Assembly (NCBI GenBank): GCA_020881915.1
Contig: JAJFPB010000006.1
Location: 1,240,001-1,304,000 of the forward strand
Direction: 5' to 3'
Length of the DNA: 64,000 nucleotides
Source of the DNA: Paramyrothecium sp. XJ0827
Lineage: Eukaryota > Ascomycota > Sordariomycetes > Hypocreales > Stachybotryaceae
Of this stretch, positions 35,080 to 47,279 are shown in pieces. The position numbers and the translations under genes are program-made. The stretch's first letter is position 1, and every line of letters begins with the position of its first letter. Under the pieces are notes generated by a model. The model had not been told where the DNA came from and searched no databases. It saw nothing but the letters and a program-made list of their open reading frames with translations.

Positions 35080-38000
35080 ATGACAATGACTGGTGATCTC
35101 AGCCCAACACGTCGTGGCCCAAGTGCATCGAGCCATCCCCCGAAGCCATGCTTTCAGTATCTCAATGGCAACTGCAAGTTCGGCCACCGTTGCAAATTCT
35201 CGCACAACCCAGTTCCCGGCCGCGGGCAAGGCTCAAAGGAAGCACGAAAGCCCCCGAAATCTACAATCCGTGATCAGAATACGAATTTTCAGGATGGAAA
35301 ATTTCAGCAATGGAAACGATTGTTTGCTCGTGCTGCCGATCCGGGAATGACTCGGTTAAGCCCAACAGACGTTGCACTCTTCTTTCAAGTTGGCTCGGAA
35401 CTTATGGAAGGTGATATCGGCGCCGGTCAGGATGCTGTTAGAAGGCTGGCAGAAGACCCCGGCTTGAGCTTTGTACGTGAACTTTCGGATCGTCACGTAG
35501 TCTCGGCGCTTGACGGCAACATCAATCCTACACTCTGGACTACAGAGATCAGGCCTCTGTTCCAGTGGGTTACCCACCAGCGCGTCCTTGATTCCGCTGT
35601 TCTCGAGCAGCACGTTGCCACCATCTTTAACTTCCTTTATGGCGTTAGGGGAGTACGCATTGCTCGACTCTCTGCCTATACATTACGACTGATCCAAAAT
35701 TGGCCCTCCTCACCCCCCGAGACCAAGATTGAAGCAATAGTACTTTTCCTTGCTGTCCTATCCAAAATCATGGATTGCAACACAACAGTCATGCTGGATG
35801 CTCAGTTTTCCGATATCATTGCTCGGCTTGAGGATTGTCTCGCAACTGGCAACACATCACAACCAGATGAGGATTTTTATCACCTCCAGGCAGAAAAATA
35901 CCTAGAGTACATACGAAGACGGAAAGATGTAGGAGACCAAATTGATCTGTGGCAACCCTCGATCGATGACCCGATCGCGAGACAAGACTTCGTGTTGAGA
36001 AGGGATCTTCCTGGTCATCTTTCTGCTCAAGGGCCTCGTCATGACAACGACCATGCCGAAATTTCGAACATCAAGATATTGCCTACTGCAGAAGAGATCG
36101 CGTCTCCCCGCGGAGAATATTTACCCACCACCGATCCTTCTCAGTGGCACATCAAAGGGATAAAGGGACGCCTTGATAGAGAGTTTCGCCTGCTGCGGGA
36201 AGATACTGTAGGTCAGCTACGTGATACAGTCCGCGAAACTCTCACAATGATACGCAAGCCTCAAATGGAACGAGGTCGACAATCAAGAACTAGTGTTCGA
36301 ACCTACACATACAAGCATCCCACTGCTGTAGCTGTTGAGTTCGAGAGATTTGGTGGTCTGGAGCTCGTTGTACGCTGTGAGCAGCCGTCTGCCGTACAGA
36401 AGCTAGACGAAAAGGCACGGAGAGAATGGTGGAGATGGAGCAAGTGCCTCCAAGCTGGGGCTCTGGTCTGTGTCTTGGATGCAAGAGGCATGGTCCTATT
36501 CTGCGCCGTTTCTGATTCAACAAAGCGAACCAAAGACGACGAACGAGCGCAACAAAAAGGAAACTCCCAAGCAGATTCGCTTACCGAGCAAAAGGATCCG
36601 CCACTTACACTTGCCGAGCACAACGATTTCTTGTTTGTGAGGCTGCAACTCATCGAGCCGAGCCCACGCGACATCAGCCAAGCTTTGCGCTGGTATCGCG
36701 ATATCGGCTCTTCACCAAGCAAATACCTCGTGGAATTTCCGGGAGTACTGCTCTCTTCGTTCAATCATACTCTCCAAGCCCTGCAGCGAATGTATCGACG
36801 AGCAGACATCCCGTTTGATACACTCCTTGCGCCACCTGAGAATGTTCCCAGAGGCACCGCTATCGAGCCTGCTCAATATGCCAGGAACCCCGGTTTCATG
36901 TTTGATTTGAGATGTGTGACAAGTGACAATGCAGAATTCTTGGTCTCACCTCAAAATCCACCCCCGCCAGAAAGTTTAGAGTCACGATCTAGCTTGGACC
37001 GAACTCAAGCTGTTGCTCTTTTGAACACTTTATCGCGAGCATTCTCGCTCATCCAAGGACCACCTGGCACAGGCAAAAGCTATACAGGAGAGAAGATCAT
37101 TAAGGTCTTGCTGGCAAACAAAACAAAAGCAAAACTGGGTCCTATTCTATGCGTGTGTTATACAAATCACGCTCTGGATCAACTCCTTGAGCACCTGCTG
37201 GATGATGGAATCTCAAGCATCATCCGAATCGGATCTCGCTCCAAATCGGAAAGATTACAGGGCATGAACCTCCGCGCGATTGCCAAGAAGCAAGGCCGAA
37301 CCAAATATGAAGGTTGGGAACTGTACAACACGACAGAGGCCATTCAAAAAATCGGCAAGGAACAAAACGAGCTCCTTCGTCAGCTTGCTATTTCTGACAA
37401 TTGGAAAACTGTCAGGAGTTTTCTTGAAGCTAAATTTTCGAAGCACCACCGTGAGCTGTTTGGAGCCGACGAAGAAGGTTGGAAAGTTGTAGAGCACAAG
37501 CCTGAGAATGCAATCAACAAATGGCTCAGAGGTGGATCTTCGACCCAGAAGACTTGCCGGCCACTTGATGTTTTGCAGGCAGTTCAGCTTTCAAGCATGA
37601 ATCATGTCGAGCGGGCGGCCATCCACCGGCACTGGTTGAGGAGCATAAGAGACCCTATTATCTTTGACATTACTAGACTCCACAAAGAGTACACCAACTC
37701 CAAAGCAAGCCAGGACCGGATCCGAGGTGAGGTTGATTTACGATGTCTTCAGCAAGCAGATATCATTGGAGTCACGACCACTGGACTAGCAAGGAACTTA
37801 GAGCTGCTCCGCAAACTTCGCTCAAAAGTCATGTTGTGTGAAGAAGCTGGAGAGGTCCTGGAGGCACATATCTTAACGGCGCTCCTCCCATCTGTCGAGC
37901 ATGCTATCCTTATCGGTGATCATCTCCAGCTTCGACCGCAAATTCAAAACTATGAGCTGCAGAGTACCAATCCTAGGGGTGAGCAATACTCTCTAGACAT

Positions 38001-41000
38001 GTCTCTGTTTGAGAGGCTTGTCAAACCACCTCACGGGGCACCGACAATACCATTCAGCATTCTGGAAACACAGCGAAGAATGCATCAATCAATTGCAGAG
38101 CTCGTTCGGTCCATCCTTTATCCAAATCTGAAAGATTCTGACACAGTCGTAAGGTATCCGAAGGTCATGGGAATGAAAAAGCGACTTTTTTGGCTTCATC
38201 ATGAACAACTCGAGGCTGGTGCCCAGAGCCACGATCCTGTAAATACGTCTAATTCCAATACCTTCGAAATCGAGATGACCACCACCCTGGTGTCCCACCT
38301 TGTCCGACAGGGGGCATACTCACACGGAGACATTGCCGTCATCACTCCCTATCTCGGTCAGTTGCACAAACTCCGCCGTCGAATGGAATCAATGTTTGAG
38401 ATTTGTGTAAATGATCGAGATCTTGAGGACCTGGAAGCTCTTGAACTCGATTCCACGGAGGCGGCTGCGGCACCACCTCCGCCCGTAAGCAAATCGAGCT
38501 TGCTTAAAACCGTGAGAGTCGCAACCGTGGATAACTTCCAAGGAGAAGAAGCCAAGATTGTCATCATTTCTCTTGTTCGCAGCAACCCGCAAAATAACTG
38601 CGGTTTCTTGAGCACATCAAACCGTATCAATGTACTTCTTTCGCGTGCTAAGCACGGCATGTACATTATCGGGAACTCAAATACTTGCCTAAAGGTCCCT
38701 ATGTGGTCGGAGGTCATCAGATTGCTGCAAGATACAGACGCATTTGGTCCGAGACTCGAGCTGCAATGCCCACGACACGAGGACACATCATTTTCCGTGT
38801 CTCAACCTGACCACTTTCTCCAGTTCTCGCCCGAAGGTGGCTGCAACCTGCCATGCGACAAAAGGCTCTCTTGTGGTCATTCGTGCACCAAAAGATGCCA
38901 TTCGGACATTCTGCATAGCGCTGTCAAATGTCTTGAACCCTGCGTCAGACCGTTAAAGGGTTGCGAGCATTCTTGCCCTAGAGTCTGTGGCGATCCATGC
39001 CCCCCGGCATGCCGTGTCAAACTGATAGATACCGTCATCAACCTTCCGTGCGGCCACTCACTCTCCTCGCCTATGTGCTGGGAAGCACAGGATGTTGGTG
39101 CAGTTTGTTGTCGCGTATCAGTGAAGCGCAAAGTCCCAGGGTGTGAGCACGAAGTTACAGTGCCTTGTCACGAAGACATCACCAAAGAATCTTATCGTTG
39201 CATGGTTGAATGCGGACACAACCGTGCCTGTGGTCACATGTGTAAGGCTCCTTGTCATAAGTGCAACGATCGAAAGGACGGCAAAATTACGACCCAGAAT
39301 CATGGTCTCTGTCAGCAAATTTGTGGCCGTAACCACGCAACTTGCCGCCACACTTGCCGACAAACTTGCCATGGGGATAAGTCGTGCAAGCCGTGCGGTG
39401 AACGATGTGAGGTACGCTGTGGTCACTCGCGATGCTCCAAGCCTTGCCATGAACCATGCGCCCCTTGCGCCGAACAAACGTGCCATTCAAGCTGTCCTCA
39501 CTCAAGATGCACCATGCCGTGTGCTGCGCCTTGTGATTGGGTGCCATGCTCGAAGCGGTGCGAGAAAACTTTGGGTTGTGGACATCAATGTGAGTAATCC
39601 ATCGTCTTTAAACCCCTTTATCGCTTCAAGTCTTTCGTTTTTCTCGTAGACAGAGAACTGACTTTAAAATAGGCCCCTCACTCTGTGGCGAACCATGTCC
39701 CGACATGGCGTACTGTCAGCAATGCGGATCGCAAGAGGTGAAAAGCACTTGTGTTGATTTCCTTGAGATGAAAGAGTACAGTGAGATCAACTTGGATGAG
39801 GATCCATGCATGTTCCCGGATTGTGGCCATTTCCTAACTGCATCTTCAATGGATGGCCAGATGGATATGAGTGCGTACTATGAAACGGACATTAACGGTC
39901 ATCCGGTCAAAGTACTCGGGGCACTGGAACCATTTTCAATGCAGAATACGACCGTGAAGGTGTGTGCGAACTGTCGAGGCGCCCTTCGGAACGTGTCACG
40001 CTACGGTCGCATTGTTCGTCGAGTCATGCTTGATGAAGCGACAAAGAAATTCATGGTGTGGTCAAATGCAAGATATGTTGTCCTTGCGAATGCCTTGCTA
40101 GCGGAACAGGAAGAGCTTGAGAAGCAGACGAGCGTGGCCGCAGCAGGACCAACGGCAAAGCCTGGCAATCTCACTCGAGCCGGATCGAGGATCAAAGTGA
40201 TCCAATCTCTACAAGACCTAGTGGGCGGTAAGAGATACGACAAGATCTTTAAGCTGCGGAAAAATATCCAAGTATTTTCTCGAGCGGTGCAGCAAGATGA
40301 GCAACCCTTCCAGAAAGTTGCAGATCTTGTTAGACACGCGAACCGCCATCAGGTATCGGATCGAGCGTTCCACTTTGACAGTTCGGTCATTCAAGTCAAG
40401 GGGAATTTGCTTGCTACTGCCCTCTTACTCAAGTGCGACGTTTTCATTATGTCAGACATCCTCCGCCTGTCTAAGGATAAATCATCAGAGATTGGCCAAA
40501 AGCTCGCAATGCTGGAACTCAATGTATCGGTCTTGTTAAATGATTGCAATAATCTGAGGCAGCTGGCCCATCAGACGTCACACCCACGCGAGGAGGTTCA
40601 GAGTCATATTTTCTCTGCACAAATATTCATGTTCTCCAAGCATGTAAGGGACATGAGATCGGTAAGCGATATTGGCGAGACAGAGAATACTGGAGAGAAG
40701 CCCATCGTGGAGAGTCCAGTGGAATCGGCCAAAAAGCATATCGAAGACGCTCGCTCGCTGTTGGAGAGTTTTCCTTCGACCCAAGTGTTGAAAAATGAAC
40801 TAGACGCCATTGAAAACATGCTGAAAGATGGCAGCTACCACGCAGTCACTGCCGCCGAGTTGCGCGCAGTGTATCAGGCGATGGCCAGGGAATTCAGAGG
40901 TTCGGGACACTGGTACACATGCGAAAGGGGACATCCGTTCACTATCGGTGAATGCGGGATGGCAATGGAACAGGCGCGGTGTCCCGAGTGTGGGCTTCCA

Positions 41001-41093
41001 GTTGGAGGGAGGAATCACGAAGCCGCGGCGGGTGTAAGGAGAGCCGATGAAATAGAGGAGCTCGGAAGGCAGGCGGATAGACTGCGAATATGA
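35080..41093 (+). CDS. ZNFX1-type RNA helicase with CCCH, NFX1-type and RZ zinc fingers
   Basis: Exons 35080-39589 and 39673-41093 (intron 83 bp, GTGAGT..AATAG) encode 1976 residues. The order is: CCCH finger near residue 30 (CFQYLNGNCKFGHRCKFSH); superfamily 1 helicase with Walker A GPPGTGKS at 660-667, MLCEEAGEVLEAH (DEAG-like motif II), LIGDHLQLRP, ETQRRMH, VATVDNFQGEEAKIV and INVLLSRAKHGMYI; a Cys/His-rich array of NFX1-type fingers (LSCGHSCTKRCH, NRACGHMCKAPCHKC); and an RZ-type finger at the end (HWYTCERGHPFTIGECG, ARCPECGLPVGG). Relatives are human ZNFX1 and fission-yeast Hrr1, which act in small-RNA-directed silencing. A role in RNA surveillance or antiviral RNAi is thus likely but not shown. 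The upstream open frame to 34903 has no ATG. Confidence 0.92.
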
Positions 41094-41656
41094 TGAGCTG
41101 CATATAAGGGCGGGGGGAAATGACGCATTCGGTTTCTTCCAGACTTCGCTTCATGTGCTTATTGAAATTGTTCGATCAATGCTATCAAGTCCGTTTTCTG
41201 ATGCACCGAGCAGGGAAGCACAGGATGTTGGTGGAATTCTTTGCCGCGTGTTGGTGAAACGAATAGTTCCACTCTGCGGACTCTGCGGCATGACCTTGGC
41301 AAATCTGAGGTCTAAAAGGCCCCCTCTCTTCTCCCGAATGAAAGATTCATCCAGGCTGTCTCCGCTGTTTGCACTTTGGCTTACCACACTCGACGATTGA
41401 CTGGGTTTCCTGGTATCAAGAGCTTGTTCTGCTTACGGGGGATCTGCTCCTCTTTCTACCTCGTCACAGTCTTCTCCAATGTAGGCAGCCATGCTCTCCC
41501 CTGTAACTTACGCGCCTTCAACCCCACCTTTAAATTCAGTCTCGCGCCACCGAGTTTCTCAAGCGTTTGTTTTTTCCAGCCATCGGCCGACCAGCAACTG
41601 TCAGGCTTGAACAAAAAAAGACTCATAACAGCACAACCATAACCTAGAATTTGACT
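41094..41656. other. Intergenic containing a helicase-derived relic
   Basis: 563 bp between the helicase and kinase genes. The first half holds a degraded copy of part of the helicase zinc-finger region (listed separately); the second half should contain the kinase promoter. Confidence 0.5.
41155..41290 (+). pseudogene. Degraded copy of the helicase zinc-finger segment
   Basis: A 20-bp stretch at 41214-41233 is identical to 39081-39100, inside the helicase gene about 2.1 kb away. In frame it reads REAQDVGGILCRVLVKRIVP beside the helicase's WEAQDVGAVCCRVSVKRKVP, and upstream LSSPF matches LSSPM. The flanks diverge and most Cys/His ligands are gone. It looks like a remnant of a duplicated paralogue rather than a working gene. 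Confidence 0.65.
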
Positions 41657-43107
41657 ATGAGTGACCCGTGCTCTAATGCATCGAGCTTCAGAGAAATACA
41701 GGATAATGGGCTCATGATCGAGGGGCCTCGGGCGGGCCTGGAAAAGGTTTACGATTATGAGGCAGGGGGTCACCATCCAGTGCACTTGAATGATCTGCTG
41801 CATAAGCGCTACCAAGTTATTCATAAACTCGGCAGTGGCGGTTATGCTAATGTCTGGCTTTGTTGCGACATTTCAGCCAGTATGCCGAAGTATGTGGCAA
41901 CAAAGATCATTATGGCTGAAGAGTCTACGGTCGATTGTCCTGAAGCTCGCGTTACTAAGCTTGTTGAGGTTGGCTGTGGCCAGGATACGACGAGCGACTA
42001 CCTTTCGCTGCCTCTCGACCAATTCCAAATCGACGGGCCGAATGGCAACCATTACGCATTTGTGTACCCGGCGTTGGGACCGCGTGTTTCGAGGCTTCTG
42101 CCGATAGCAAGCTTAGATGACCCTGGCCCACGATTACGAAAGTTATGCCTTGAAGCAACACAAGCTATGGCTGACCTTCATAATAATGGCATTTGTCATG
42201 GAGGTATGTTATCTTCCTGGGTGTCACTTCATAACGTAGCCTTGCTAACATGACCGATTATTGTATAGATTTTCGGCCAGCTAATATCCTGGTTCGGATT
42301 GGAGGTTTCGATGGTCTCCCTAGGGATATTGTCCTTGAGATCCTTGGTATTCCTGAGACGATCAAAGTTACCACAGCCTCGGGCGAGAGTCATGTATTGG
42401 AGACAGCACCAAAAGACCTTGTGTATCCAGTGAATTGGGACAAAGCTTTGGACGACGCAGCTTTACGAAAATTAACTTTAGGATCTGCTTGTTTAACAGA
42501 CTTTGGGGAATCTTTCGAAGCATCCAACCCACCCACGGAAGTCGGCATCCCTCAAGTCTACTGCGCCCCCGAACATATCTTTGACCAGAAAATCGGCAGA
42601 GGATGTGATTTATGGGCCCTCGGCTGCACACTATTTGAGATACGCACTGGCAGGAAGCTCTTCGATGTCTTTGATGATGATGCTGATGAGTACCTATACA
42701 AGGTTGCTACAATCTTAGGTAGGTTTCCTGAGCCGTGGTGGTCGAAAGTTTGGGAAACGCGTCGACAGTTTTTTGAAGATAATGTGGATACTTCTGGAAG
42801 AGTTATTGAAGTCCGCGAGGAGAGGGACTTGGATCCTCAGACACAGGGCCATGATGGGCCACAAGTGGTTGTCTTTGAAAGATCTCCTCCAAGATCTTTG
42901 CAGGAAACAATCAGCTATGGTTTGATGTATGAAAGCAACCATGGTCCCGAAGGCCTGCACAGAAGCATTTCGAGGCAAGAAACGGAGCTTTTGACAGACC
43001 TCCTTGCTAAAATACTGCAGTATAATCCCGACGAGCGTCTGTCAGCAAGCAGCGTCTCAGAGCATGACTGGTTCAAGTTGGAAGTTCAGGGTGAGGGGGC
43101 TACATAG
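41657..43107 (+). CDS. SRPK-like serine/threonine protein kinase
   Basis: Exons 41657-42203 and 42269-43107 (65-bp intron, GTATGT..GTATAG) give 461 residues. The glycine loop is KLGSGGYANVW (58-67), the ATP-anchoring Lys is Lys83 in YVATKI, and the catalytic loop is HGDFRPANIL with Asp183 (HGD instead of HRD). The metal-binding DFG is TDFGES (Asp260). PQVYCAPEHIF and GCDLWALGCTLFEI follow, as in SR-protein kinases, with the usual insert between the catalytic loop and DFG. Many expanded fungal SRPK-like kinases have this HGD loop, and activity is expected because all core residues are present. Substrate unknown. The ATG at 41657 is the first in frame. Confidence 0.88.
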
Positions 43108-44326
43108 CACTCCATGTAGACCTGAATTTGCTTCTTCTGATGATTGCAGCTGGGGCAATTGATGCGAACTCCACTGAATGTTAACAAATTGTTACAAACT
43201 CTTTTCATGTCTAATTCTGATTGCGCCGAGCATCTTATTTAAGATTAGCGGAAACAGAGGACAGGGAATCAGGATAGATCCCGAGACATGAGGATCAATC
43301 TAAGATGAAATGGAGCAATGCTTAGACCGGTGTTTCGCACGCTTAGAATTTCAGTCAACTGGCCGTATATTACTTCGTTTTTAAGAACATAGCACTGGCC
43401 TACAAAGAAGTGATGTTGTTGCTTGCACAGCAGTACGTACGGCGTCCGAATAACACGACCATATCATCGTCTTACTGCATGGCAAGGGCCTGGGGCCCAA
43501 GTCTCGGATCCCGAGTCACGGCCTCGTCGGCAGCCATTCTATTACTCCGGAGATGGTTGAGGTGATGTAAGAACTGTCGAGATCGTTTACAACTTCCAGC
43601 AAGTTTGACCTTAATATTGTTTGTGGACTTCTGAAATACAATGTCGCTACATGCATCTATTACCCTAACCAATGTGCAAACAAAGTCTTGCAAAAATTAG
43701 ATCTGGAGGTTGGCCATTGCAGTGTTGCATGTTCATCTGGCGTGTGAAGGAGCGTCCAAAAAGCCGTGACCCTGTCTGTTCAATTATCTTGATACACGCG
43801 TACACCCCAAGTCCTCGATTATCAAGGCATCGGACATGAAGTGGGCTACATCCAGTGCGAAGCCGTCTAGGTTTGGTACGTGAGGATTTATCAGAGAGGA
43901 ATCTCAAATTCGTTGCACTTGAGCACTGGCTTTTGAAAAGTGCCCTTAGCAATCTTTGTTTCAGGTGCCTAGGATTGGTCGATCCAATTGCCCTTCATAG
44001 TTAAATGTGTAAGTCTGATGTACATGTGTCTGATAGTGCCGAGATTTTGAAAGAACTTTTATGCGTACTAGCACATGTAAGCGTCCTTCAATCGATTACC
44101 GACGGTTTGGTGTGAAAGCGGTAAGGAACAAGATGATCAAGTCCCCAAGAACATGAAAGCGTGACCCCTGGATGTACTGAGACTGACCCCGGCTCGTGAT
44201 CACAAAAAGGATGTATCCTAGAACCCCGCTCCAGAATTTAGATCTGGCTTCTCCTCGCATCATTCTCGAAGCAAATGAGGCGCCCCTTTTCCGATTTGCC
44301 ACAACGTTTATATTGACAGACTCGTC
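43108..44326. other. Gene-poor region
   Basis: 1.2 kb. Two short minus-strand ORFs (43472-43693, 43665-43952) carry no recognisable domain. No repeat seen. Confidence 0.4.
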
Positions 44327-44864
44327 ATGAAATGCATCAATCTTCTGCTCGTTGCGGCGGCGGCCGCTGCTCAGTCGACAAACTTCCCACCCTGCGCTCA
44401 GAAGTGCGTGGACGATGCTGTTCAGCCCTACACTGACTGCAGTGGGCCAGACGATTATTCGTGCATATGCATGCTTGAGAATATCAGGAAGATTGATACC
44501 AACTCACACAATTGCATCCTGTATCAATGCAAGGATAGTTTGTCGGATACTGAGCTTGATGGATTAGGAGGTTGCCCTGTCCCTACTTCCGCATCTTAAC
44601 TTCCGATGACTGACAAGTCAAATTTGTTACCTATCAGATCAAGTCGTGCCGCATTTAGAAGCAGTCTGCGCCCGTCGCGGCGAAGGGCCTGACAACGATG
44701 CGACTACGAGCGAATCCGCACCCTCACCGCCAGAGCCAACTGCAACCGGGGATAGTGAGAATCCAGAGTCAACAGGCGGAAACGAAGGCAGCGCTGGGTC
44801 CTTAGGAGTTGGATTCCTCTTTATTTCTGGCATTGCCAGTCTCGTTGCCATGGCCCTTTTCTAG
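44327..44864 (+). CDS. CFEM-domain, GPI-anchored cell-surface protein
   Basis: Best model: exons 44327-44570 and 44638-44864, 156 residues. It begins with a signal peptide (MKCINLLLVAAAAAAQS). The CFEM cysteine pattern follows: PPCAQKCVDDAV, YTDCS, YSCICML, HNCILYQC, with the eighth Cys in HLEAVC after the intron. A Ser/Thr/Pro-rich stretch leads to GSAGSLGVGFLFISGIASLV, a GPI-attachment site plus hydrophobic tail. The intron donor would be GTTGCC, which is weak, although the CTATCAG acceptor is good and the frame closes. Reading through instead ends after CPVPTSAS and loses the anchor. CFEM proteins bind haem or act at the cell surface and in adhesion. Confidence 0.75.
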
Positions 44865-45284
44865 GGTAGTCAATCTAGAGCTCTCGACGGAGGCTCAGCT
44901 TCGCATGGCTTGTGCTATGTGTCAATGACTGTGCGTGAACAGCGAGAAAGCATCTCTGTGAGGATTTACATTCGTGTGCAATGATTCAAGCGTTGTTCCA
45001 GCAGAGATCGATGGGCACAAACTGATAGGCAGTATATGTGTACCGCAGGTGCGGCTGAAGGCCTACTGTGGACTTCGTGCCCCGAGACATGCAGGGGCAT
45101 CAAAACGCCTTGGGGGCTGTGCAAGCCACATTGTAGCAATCGTTGACTCTTCTTCTTTGCACAAAGCTAAACGATTCCCAACTGTTACTCAATGTCTGCA
45201 AAAAAACTCATCACGCATCCTATAACACTATCATGAGTCAACCTGTCACTCTCTTCAGCTCCTGCTCTCAAGAAGTCGAGATCT
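44865..45284. other. Intergenic
   Basis: 420 bp between the CFEM gene and the HET gene; should hold the HET promoter. Nothing specific recognised. Confidence 0.5.
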
Positions 45285-47279
45285 ATGGATGGCATCCAGA
45301 ATCCGAACTATCCTTACAGGCCCTTGATTGGCTCTGCCATCCGTCTGATTCGGGTCTTGCAAGATGAAAATGGACCTGTTCGCTGCAATCTCTTCCACAT
45401 GCCGCTTGCTGTCGACCCACCACCCCAGTACATCGCCATCAGCTACACATGGGGAGACGGAAAGAAGAAGAGGCACATTGCTCTTGATGGCCATGACTTT
45501 ACCATCCCCGAAAATCTCTATCACGCGTTACGTACATTACGTGAAATGGAGCTCATGGATTCATCAAGGGGCTACGGGCCGTGGTTAGCAGAGGACACCA
45601 TTCTTTTCGCCCGGCGCCCGTGGCTCTTCTGGGCTGATGCAATTTGCATCAATCAAGATGACGCACGCGAAAAGGCCACCGAAATTCCTAAAATGATGAA
45701 CATCTTTGGTTCTGCACAGGAGGTTATCGGTTGGCTCGACCATCAACTACCACCTGGTGTAAGTTATGACACACTTAACCACGTGCTGGAAAAGAGCAAG
45801 AGCTTGAAAAGTCGGTTCCGTGATGAATGGCTTGACCTATGGTTCGGCCACGAAAAGAAATTGCAAGAGGCCTTGGGGGAAGACGACCTAGGGCCACTAA
45901 CAGAAGTGGTCTTTCGAATCGCTCAGAACCCATGGTTCACACGTCTGTGGGTTATCCAAGAAAATGCCGCCAGCGCCAATCGACCTGTAGCTTTGATCTT
46001 AGCCGGTCATATTTTCGATGCTGAGGACTTTTACTCCTTGGTGAACTTGTTCGCTCATCGGCCTAGGTGGTTTCTCCAATCATCCTCGCTTTCATGTTCA
46101 GTCGCCATGCTCAGAACTCGAAGCCACCACGAGATGCACGTCGGAATTGTGAGGCCGGATGAAATCGTCGGTATTCCAAAGTCGCAAGACGAGCAGCTTC
46201 TCTTTGCTTGGAGACTACATGCCCTTCTCCAACAGGCCTCGACCGCTCCGTTCAAATCTACAATCAAGCATGACATGATTTACGGCATTCTTAGTATGGC
46301 AATGCCCCCTCAAATTATGCCGCCGGAGCTTGCCATCAATTATCATCTCGATTGGTCTGAAGTCTGTCGGAGATATGCCAAGTTTATCGCTGAGCAGACA
46401 GGCGCTGTATCGTTTCTAACTCGAGTGAGACATAATGAGTCTTCTTGGGGCTTGATTTCTGACAGTGACAAACACATTCCTAGCTGGGTTCCTGACTTCT
46501 CATTACCTAGTATAACTATGCATTTACATTTCTTGCTGCATCTTGAACGAGGACGCTTTGACGGTAGTAAGGTAACGTTCTCGGAGGACGGCCATGCCAT
46601 GACGATAGACGGCTTCTCTCTGGGTAAACCTGTAGCTCTGACCCGACGACGGGATCTTGTTCAGAGGCAGAGGGAACTCTATGAAGCCGAGACTCAACCT
46701 GAATACGACCGAGGAGATGCTATCGAGTTTCTGGAACAGATACTGAAACCAGCGGCAGCTCAGAGGAATAGCTCATTGAACGAAGTTCTTCGATGCTGGA
46801 TCGGTTGCTGGGAGCATAGCTTGGACCGGAGCATCCTCGACTCAGAAGAACCCAAGATCCGTCGAACCTACAAGAGATGGATTCGAGGCGCCGGGCCCGA
46901 TAGGCTAAACATAAATGGGCCCAAGATACAGGGACGACATTTCTCGGAGCGGGGGCTTATGGTATGGCGAAGGATCAGGAATAAATCTCACATAAAGAAC
47001 TGGGTTGTAACAAAGGACGGCCGCGTGTGGTTAGCTTTGTTCATGAATGAGATATGTCCGGACGATGAAGTCGTTGTACTCCGAGGGTTGGAGGAGAATC
47101 CGGCTGTGTTACGACGAGTATCGCGGGCGGATGAGGGCACAATTGTTGAGTACAAGCTGATGGGCTTATTGATCGAGCGTGTTCCTCTACACAACAAACC
47201 CTGGGAAGGCCAAACTCGCATTGAGGGTAACGAGAGGAAGTTTCTTGAAGTCTCGTGGAACGGATTCACTCTGGTATAA
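45285..47279 (+). CDS. HET-domain protein (heterokaryon incompatibility)
   Basis: A single exon of 664 residues. The HET domain has all three classic blocks: YIAISYTWGD (residues 49-58), LFWADAICINQDDAREKA (about 115-132) followed by MMNIFGSAQEVIGWL, and NPWFTRLWVIQENAAS (about 210-225). HET domains are TIR-like death-inducing modules that trigger cell death on non-self fusion. The remaining ~400 residues (KHDMIYGILSMAMPPQIMP, WVPDFSLPS) are the variable region usual in this family. No NACHT, WD or ankyrin part is attached. Nearby NACHT and CHAT genes fit an allorecognition island. Confidence 0.93.
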   Translation: MDGIQNPNYPYRPLIGSAIRLIRVLQDENGPVRCNLFHMPLAVDPPPQYIAISYTWGDGKKKRHIALDGHDFTIPENLYHALRTLREMELMDSSRGYGPWLAEDTILFARRPWLFWADAICINQDDAREKATEIPKMMNIFGSAQEVIGWLDHQLPPGVSYDTLNHVLEKSKSLKSRFRDEWLDLWFGHEKKLQEALGEDDLGPLTEVVFRIAQNPWFTRLWVIQENAASANRPVALILAGHIFDAEDFYSLVNLFAHRPRWFLQSSSLSCSVAMLRTRSHHEMHVGIVRPDEIVGIPKSQDEQLLFAWRLHALLQQASTAPFKSTIKHDMIYGILSMAMPPQIMPPELAINYHLDWSEVCRRYAKFIAEQTGAVSFLTRVRHNESSWGLISDSDKHIPSWVPDFSLPSITMHLHFLLHLERGRFDGSKVTFSEDGHAMTIDGFSLGKPVALTRRRDLVQRQRELYEAETQPEYDRGDAIEFLEQILKPAAAQRNSSLNEVLRCWIGCWEHSLDRSILDSEEPKIRRTYKRWIRGAGPDRLNINGPKIQGRHFSERGLMVWRRIRNKSHIKNWVVTKDGRVWLALFMNEICPDDEVVVLRGLEENPAVLRRVSRADEGTIVEYKLMGLLIERVPLHNKPWEGQTRIEGNERKFLEVSWNGFTLV

